From positions 1,204,582-1,268,581 of the forward strand of contig NZ_CP011097.1 of the NCBI RefSeq assembly GCF_000955905.1: DNA of 64,000 nucleotides, written 5' to 3'. Position 1 is the stretch's first letter; every line of letters starts with the position of its first letter. Origin of the DNA: Candidatus Nitrosotenuis cloacae (GTDB lineage: Archaea > Thermoproteota > Nitrososphaeria > Nitrososphaerales > Nitrosopumilaceae). Under the pieces are notes generated by a model. The model saw only the letters and a program-made list of their open reading frames with translations, ran no database searches and was not told the origin of the DNA. The position numbers and the translations under genes are program-made. Below, piece after piece: positions 59,974-64,000 of this stretch.

Positions 59974-62900
59974 TTAGTTCTTGGATACTTGCATGTATAG
60001 ATCTACTGTTCCAGAACCTACTGGAATGTTAGAGCCAACGATTACGTTTTCTGTTACACCCTTGAGTTCCTCTATCTCACCAGTTAGTGCCGCTTCTGCT
60101 ATGGTTGGCACTGTGATTTCAAATGCAGCACGAGCCAGAACAGAGTCCTTTGTTCCTGCGATTCCGTGTCGTCCTATTTGTTGCAGATATCCACGTGAGC
60201 ACATCATGTCAGATACTAGCATGATGTATCTGGAATCAACTTCCAGTCCCTGGTCTTCTAGTGTGGTGGATAGTTCGTTGATTAGTGCATTTCTTGCAGC
60301 CTCGATTCCAAGTGTTGCTGCAATTTCAAATACGTTGTTTGTTCTAACGTTTCTCTTGTCAATTCCATCAATTTCCAGCACCTTTGCCAGATTAGAGCCG
60401 GTTGTCTGGATGACCCATTCATCGTCTTTTTGTGCAACTGTGACACGTGTGATGTCTGGTACTCCTTTGACTATAGTATTGAGGACCTTGTTTCTAATTG
60501 CAATTACGGTTGGTGCGTCACCTTCTTCCGCTAGAGTCAGCGTAATGGTGTTGCCACTTGTCTCCAGCTTGAATTTCTTGTTTGATGATAATGCTGCCTC
60601 TACCTCTTCTACTGTGCAACCCCTCTGTGAGAGACCAGATGTGCTTAGCTCCAGTGTAATCTGGGTTGCATAGTCAGTGTCTGCGCTTTCAATTAGTGCA
60701 GAGACCTTTGTCTGCAAGGTGTTTCTAGCTACTTCGATTGCCTTTTCTCTTGATTTTTGGTATTTTGGCTCTAGGTAAATGTCCATGGTTGGAGTTACCG
60801 GCTTCTTTCTTGCATCCACTAATTCGATCAGTCTTGGCAGACCTAGTGTTACGTTTCGCTCTCTGATTCCTGCAAAGTGGAATGTTCTGAGTGTCATCTG
60901 AGTTCCCGGCTCACCAATGGACTGGGCAGTTACGATTCCTACTGCTTGTCCTGGCTCTGCCTTTGCTTTGTGATATAGGTCCAGTGCCTTTTTGAGGACT
61001 TTTTCTGTTCCTTCCTTTGATAGTTTAGAATGCAAGATTCCTTCTTCGACTAGTTTGGTTAGTCTTGGGTTGAAGACTTTGGTGTATTTTTTGAGCATGT
61101 CTTCTACTTCTTCTTTGCCGACCTTTTTGCCAGTGTCAACTATTGTCTCGGACTCGACTAGTCTGTTGATGTTAAAGGCTTCTCCGTGATCAGATTTTGC
61201 AACATCGATTCCATCCTCACCATACAGGAACTGGATGATGTGTCCATGTGGGTCGCGTACGGTGTTGTCATATTCTAGTTTGATGTGTTCCAGTGCGTTT
61301 ACCAATCTTCTCTGCATGTAACCAGACTGTTGTGTTCTGACTGCAGTATCTACTAGTCCCTCTCGTCCACCCATTGCATGGAAAAAGAACTCGATTGTGG
61401 ACAGTCCGTCCCTATAGTTTGATTTTACAAATCCGTGTGCATCGGGGTTGTCGTCATTTTCCTTAAAGTGTGGTAATGCCCGATTGTTGTAACCCTTGTT
61501 TAGTCTATTACCACGAATTGACTGTTGACCTAGTGCGCCTGCCATCTGGCCAATGTTTAGTGATGATCCTCTTGCACCGGTTGTTGCCATGATTCTTGCA
61601 GCATTGTTTTTGTCTAATTGCTGGTCTGCAGTGTTTCCTGCCTTGTCTCTTGCTTTAGATAATTCGTTTACGATATATGCTTCCAGTGCCTCATCTGCTG
61701 ATAGACCTCTGGTCAGCTTTAGTGTACCCTTCTTTGCCTGTGAAATCAGATCATATACTGTATTGTAGGATTCGTCGATTCCTGCATGAATGTCTGCCTT
61801 TACCTTATCGGATAATTCCAAGTCTGCATAGCCATAGCTGAATCCATAGTGAGTGATGAATTGCTTTGCCACAATCAGAACAGAGTTGAGGAATTTCTTT
61901 GCAGTAGCGTTGCCATAGTCCTTTGCAATTCTGTGCAAGACACTTTCCGGTTCTTCTGCACCAATTGATGCCTTGTCAATTACTCCGCTGATTAGCTGTC
62001 CGTTTTTGATTACAACATCTTTTTGTGTTCCCTTGGTTCCCTTGGACCACTTTGATGTGATTACAAAGTTAAAGTCAGTTGGCAGGAACAATGAGAATAA
62101 TTGTTTGCCAGAATATAGTGGTCCGTCCTTTCCTTTTGTTGCTGGTGTCGGTAGCTCGCCATCATATCCACCAAGCATTGCATAGTTTGCAAACTCTTGT
62201 GGCGTGAGTGTGGTATCGTCTTTAGTTAGAAGGTATGATCCTGTGATAAAGTCTCTCAATCCACCAATGATTGGTCCACCATATCTTGGTGAGATTAATT
62301 GGTCTTGAACTCTCATTAGTAAGATGGCTTCTGCTCTTGCTTCCTCGCTTTGTGGTACGTGCAGGTTCATTTCATCCCCATCAAAGTCTGCGTTGTATGG
62401 TGGACATACTGATGGGTGTAGCCTGAATGTTTTTCCTGGCAGTACCCGGACATAGTGAGCCATAATTGACATTTGGTGCAATGATGGTTGTCGATTAAAC
62501 ATTACAATGTCGCCATCAGAGAGATGTCTTTCCACCAAATATCCGACTTCGAGGTTTTGTGCTATTATGGAGCGGTCCTCTACGAAATCGAGTCTTATTT
62601 TTACGCCGTCTGGTCTTACGATATAATTGACACCTGGAAACTTGTCTGGTCCATTGATTACCAGATCTCGCATTCTCTCAATGTTCCATTCTGTTATGAT
62701 TTCTGGGATGGTCAGCTTCTTTGCGATTGCCTCTGGAACTCCTACCTCGGACAGATCAAGGCTTGGGTCTGGGGATATGACGGTTCTGCTGGAAAAGTCT
62801 ACTCTTTTTCCAGAAAGTGAGCCTCTAAATCTTCCTTCCTTTCCTTTGAGTCTTTGAGTTAATGTCTTTAGTGGTCTGCCAGAACGGTGGTGAGCTTGTG

Positions 62901-63762
62901 GGATTCCAGATACCTCATTATCAAAGTACGTGGTGGTGTGATATTGTAATAGGTCAACCAAGTCCTGAACGATTAGTGGTGGTGTTCCTGCATCTTTGCT
63001 TTCCTTTAGTCTTTGATTTACACGAATGATATCAACCATTTTGTGTGTGAGATCGTCCTCTGATCTGATTCCTGTTTCCAGTATGATGGATGGTCTAACT
63101 GTTACTGGTGGTACTGGCAATACTTGGAGAATGAACCATTCTGGTCTTGCAGTGTTTGGATCATAACCAAGCAATCGGAGGTCTTCATCACGGATTTGTG
63201 TGAATCGCTCTCGTATGGTGATTGGGAGTAGTCTGTGCTCTCCTATTTCGGTTTTTTCGATAAATATTGTTGGTTTTGTAAATATCATGTCGTATTGTGG
63301 TTTTCCGCAGTGTGGGCATTCCTTTGCTTTCTTTGCCTTGTCTAGAATTTCTTCTGGAATTCTTTTTTGTGAAATGATAGTGTATGCTGCCTCTTTTTTG
63401 AAGATCTGCCCATAGCTGTCAAGATCCTCTTGTGGGAGCTTTAGTCGGGAGCAGGATCGACATGTTGCAAGCAATAGTTTGTGAATATTGTCAATGAATG
63501 CAATATGTAATACTGGTTCTGCCAGCTCGATGTGGCCAAAGTGTCCAGGACATCTTGCCGCGGTGTTTCCGCATGTGAGGCATTTTTGTCCAGGCTCTAG
63601 TGTTCCCAGTCTGCCATCCATCAGTCCGCCTTGTACTGCCATTCCGTCTTCGTCGTATGTTTCAGGCGCGGTGATTTCAGCAACAGAATACTTTCTGATT
63701 TCAGTTGGTGACCATACTGAGAATTTTATTCCATCAATTGCTTTTACTGTTTGAACTGACAA
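59974..63762 (-). CDS. rpo1: RNA polymerase subunit A, unsplit (Rpo1)
   Basis: 1,262 residues from TTG 63762, directly after the rpoB stop. Zinc motif CLTCGNTAARCPGHFGHIE near residues 58-76 and a second CPHC; catalytic NADFDGDEMNLHVPQ; trigger-loop region PGQAVGIVTAQSIGEPGTQMTLRTFHFAG. In most other archaea this is split into A' and A''; here both are one chain, as in Thaumarchaeota and eukaryotes. Confidence 0.97.
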   Translation of the reverse strand: MSVQTVKAIDGIKFSVWSPTEIRKYSVAEITAPETYDEDGMAVQGGLMDGRLGTLEPGQKCLTCGNTAARCPGHFGHIELAEPVLHIAFIDNIHKLLLATCRSCSRLKLPQEDLDSYGQIFKKEAAYTIISQKRIPEEILDKAKKAKECPHCGKPQYDMIFTKPTIFIEKTEIGEHRLLPITIRERFTQIRDEDLRLLGYDPNTARPEWFILQVLPVPPVTVRPSIILETGIRSEDDLTHKMVDIIRVNQRLKESKDAGTPPLIVQDLVDLLQYHTTTYFDNEVSGIPQAHHRSGRPLKTLTQRLKGKEGRFRGSLSGKRVDFSSRTVISPDPSLDLSEVGVPEAIAKKLTIPEIITEWNIERMRDLVINGPDKFPGVNYIVRPDGVKIRLDFVEDRSIIAQNLEVGYLVERHLSDGDIVMFNRQPSLHQMSIMAHYVRVLPGKTFRLHPSVCPPYNADFDGDEMNLHVPQSEEARAEAILLMRVQDQLISPRYGGPIIGGLRDFITGSYLLTKDDTTLTPQEFANYAMLGGYDGELPTPATKGKDGPLYSGKQLFSLFLPTDFNFVITSKWSKGTKGTQKDVVIKNGQLISGVIDKASIGAEEPESVLHRIAKDYGNATAKKFLNSVLIVAKQFITHYGFSYGYADLELSDKVKADIHAGIDESYNTVYDLISQAKKGTLKLTRGLSADEALEAYIVNELSKARDKAGNTADQQLDKNNAARIMATTGARGSSLNIGQMAGALGQQSIRGNRLNKGYNNRALPHFKENDDNPDAHGFVKSNYRDGLSTIEFFFHAMGGREGLVDTAVRTQQSGYMQRRLVNALEHIKLEYDNTVRDPHGHIIQFLYGEDGIDVAKSDHGEAFNINRLVESETIVDTGKKVGKEEVEDMLKKYTKVFNPRLTKLVEEGILHSKLSKEGTEKVLKKALDLYHKAKAEPGQAVGIVTAQSIGEPGTQMTLRTFHFAGIRERNVTLGLPRLIELVDARKKPVTPTMDIYLEPKYQKSREKAIEVARNTLQTKVSALIESADTDYATQITLELSTSGLSQRGCTVEEVEAALSSNKKFKLETSGNTITLTLAEEGDAPTVIAIRNKVLNTIVKGVPDITRVTVAQKDDEWVIQTTGSNLAKVLEIDGIDKRNVRTNNVFEIAATLGIEAARNALINELSTTLEDQGLEVDSRYIMLVSDMMCSRGYLQQIGRHGIAGTKDSVLARAAFEITVPTIAEAALTGEIEELKGVTENVIVGSNIPVGSGTVDLYMQVSKN

Positions 63763-64000
63763 TTACACTCTCTCCTTTATCATTAGTCTTGGTGCTACGT
63801 TAAGGCTCTGCATTTCTTGCAATAATAGCTTGAATGCATACGCTACTGATACTGAGGAGACTTTGGCCTTGTCTCCGCAAACTCGGCAAACGTATTTTCT
63901 TTGTTTAACATCATGATATGCAACCAGTCCACATCGCTCACAGACGTAAATTTCTGATTTGTCTGATTCGTCCAGTAATCTGTCTTTGAGAATCATAGAT
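63763..64000 (-). CDS. rpo2: RNA polymerase subunit B, C-terminal end only
   Basis: Only the last ~78 codons are inside the window; the 5' part continues beyond position 64000. Zinc site CERCGLVAYHDVKQRKYVCRVCG and the conserved end AYAFKLLLQEMQSLNVAPRL identify Rpo2. Its stop is immediately followed by the rpo1 start. Confidence 0.95.
   Translation of the reverse strand, partial: SMILKDRLLDESDKSEIYVCERCGLVAYHDVKQRKYVCRVCGDKAKVSSVSVAYAFKLLLQEMQSLNVAPRLMIKERV

Overview
The window is an ordinary, very gene-dense stretch of an archaeal chromosome. It most likely comes from an ammonia-oxidising member of the Nitrososphaerota (Thaumarchaeota), probably the Nitrosopumilaceae. The reasons are an unsplit 1,262-residue RNA polymerase subunit A, an archaeal exosome cluster (Rrp4, Rrp41, Rrp42), archaeal ribosomal operons, a Sulfolobus-like zinc ferredoxin domain, F420 ligase (CofE), inositol-1-phosphate synthase and ATP-dependent PEP carboxykinase. 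Base composition looks moderately AT-rich. Genus assignment is a guess, because no ammonia-oxidation genes are present. There are no rRNA genes, CRISPR arrays, insertion sequences or integrases, and no gene-free stretch exceeds about 200 bases.

Layout. 1-4.9 kb: a partial Ala-rich coiled-coil protein, a zinc-ferredoxin fusion with a small conserved protein and a rhodanese, NAD kinase with the rRNA endonuclease Nob1, and a second rhodanese. 4.9-9.3 kb (minus): the exosome superoperon SBDS-Rrp4-Rrp41-Rrp42-L37ae-Pcc1-prefoldin beta-XPF nuclease. 9.4-12 kb (plus): Rpo3-L18e-L13-S9 plus a sugar nucleotidyltransferase. 12-15.8 kb: two complete and different LeuCD-type isomerases in tandem. 15.9-24 kb: CofE, three orphan genes, a 2-oxoacid:ferredoxin oxidoreductase, two redox enzymes and an intron-containing tRNA-Ser. 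24-34.7 kb (minus): inositol-phosphate synthase, then the distal spc operon read L18-S5-L30-L15-SecY-Adk-DUF106-Cmk-Cbf5, preceded by prefoldin alpha-FtsY-ArgF. 34.7-41.6 kb: cupin, superoxide dismutase, subtilisin-like protease, PEP carboxykinase, a detached L32e-L19e pair, Ogt and DtdA. 41.6-46.5 kb: SecE-Spt5-L11, Lrp, L1-L10, a TRIC/UPF0126 channel and L12. 46.5-55.5 kb: AlaS-LeuS, a flavoprotein, an antiporter and a cysteine-cluster protein. 55.5-64 kb: tRNA-Gln, then the RNA polymerase operon RpoB-RpoA with two exported proteins wedged before L30e-NusA-S12-S7.

Most of the genes form the information-processing core: transcription (Rpo1, Rpo2, Rpo3, Spt5, NusA), translation (about 17 ribosomal proteins, two tRNA synthetases, DtdA), ribosome and tRNA maturation (SBDS, Nob1, Cbf5, KEOPS Pcc1), RNA turnover, and protein export (SecY, SecE, FtsY, DUF106). 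Metabolic genes cover leucine and possibly lysine synthesis, arginine synthesis, pyruvate/PEP interconversion and cofactor F420.

Gene starts are strikingly uniform. TTG is used very often, and a TATA-like box lies 25-30 bases before many starts, so most mRNAs are probably leaderless. I used this spacing to pick starts. The most notable observations are a tRNA-Gln(CUG) that appears to carry two introns, one in the D-loop; tandem paralogous LeuCD pairs; a near-perfect 187-bp internal duplication in a Kazal-domain secreted protein inside the RNA polymerase operon; a (Pro-Glu-Pro-Lys)n minisatellite placing an acidic tail at the C-terminus of FtsY; an L10 without the usual acidic tail; and two divergent gene pairs that seem to share one TATA box. 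I found no clear new multi-gene system.
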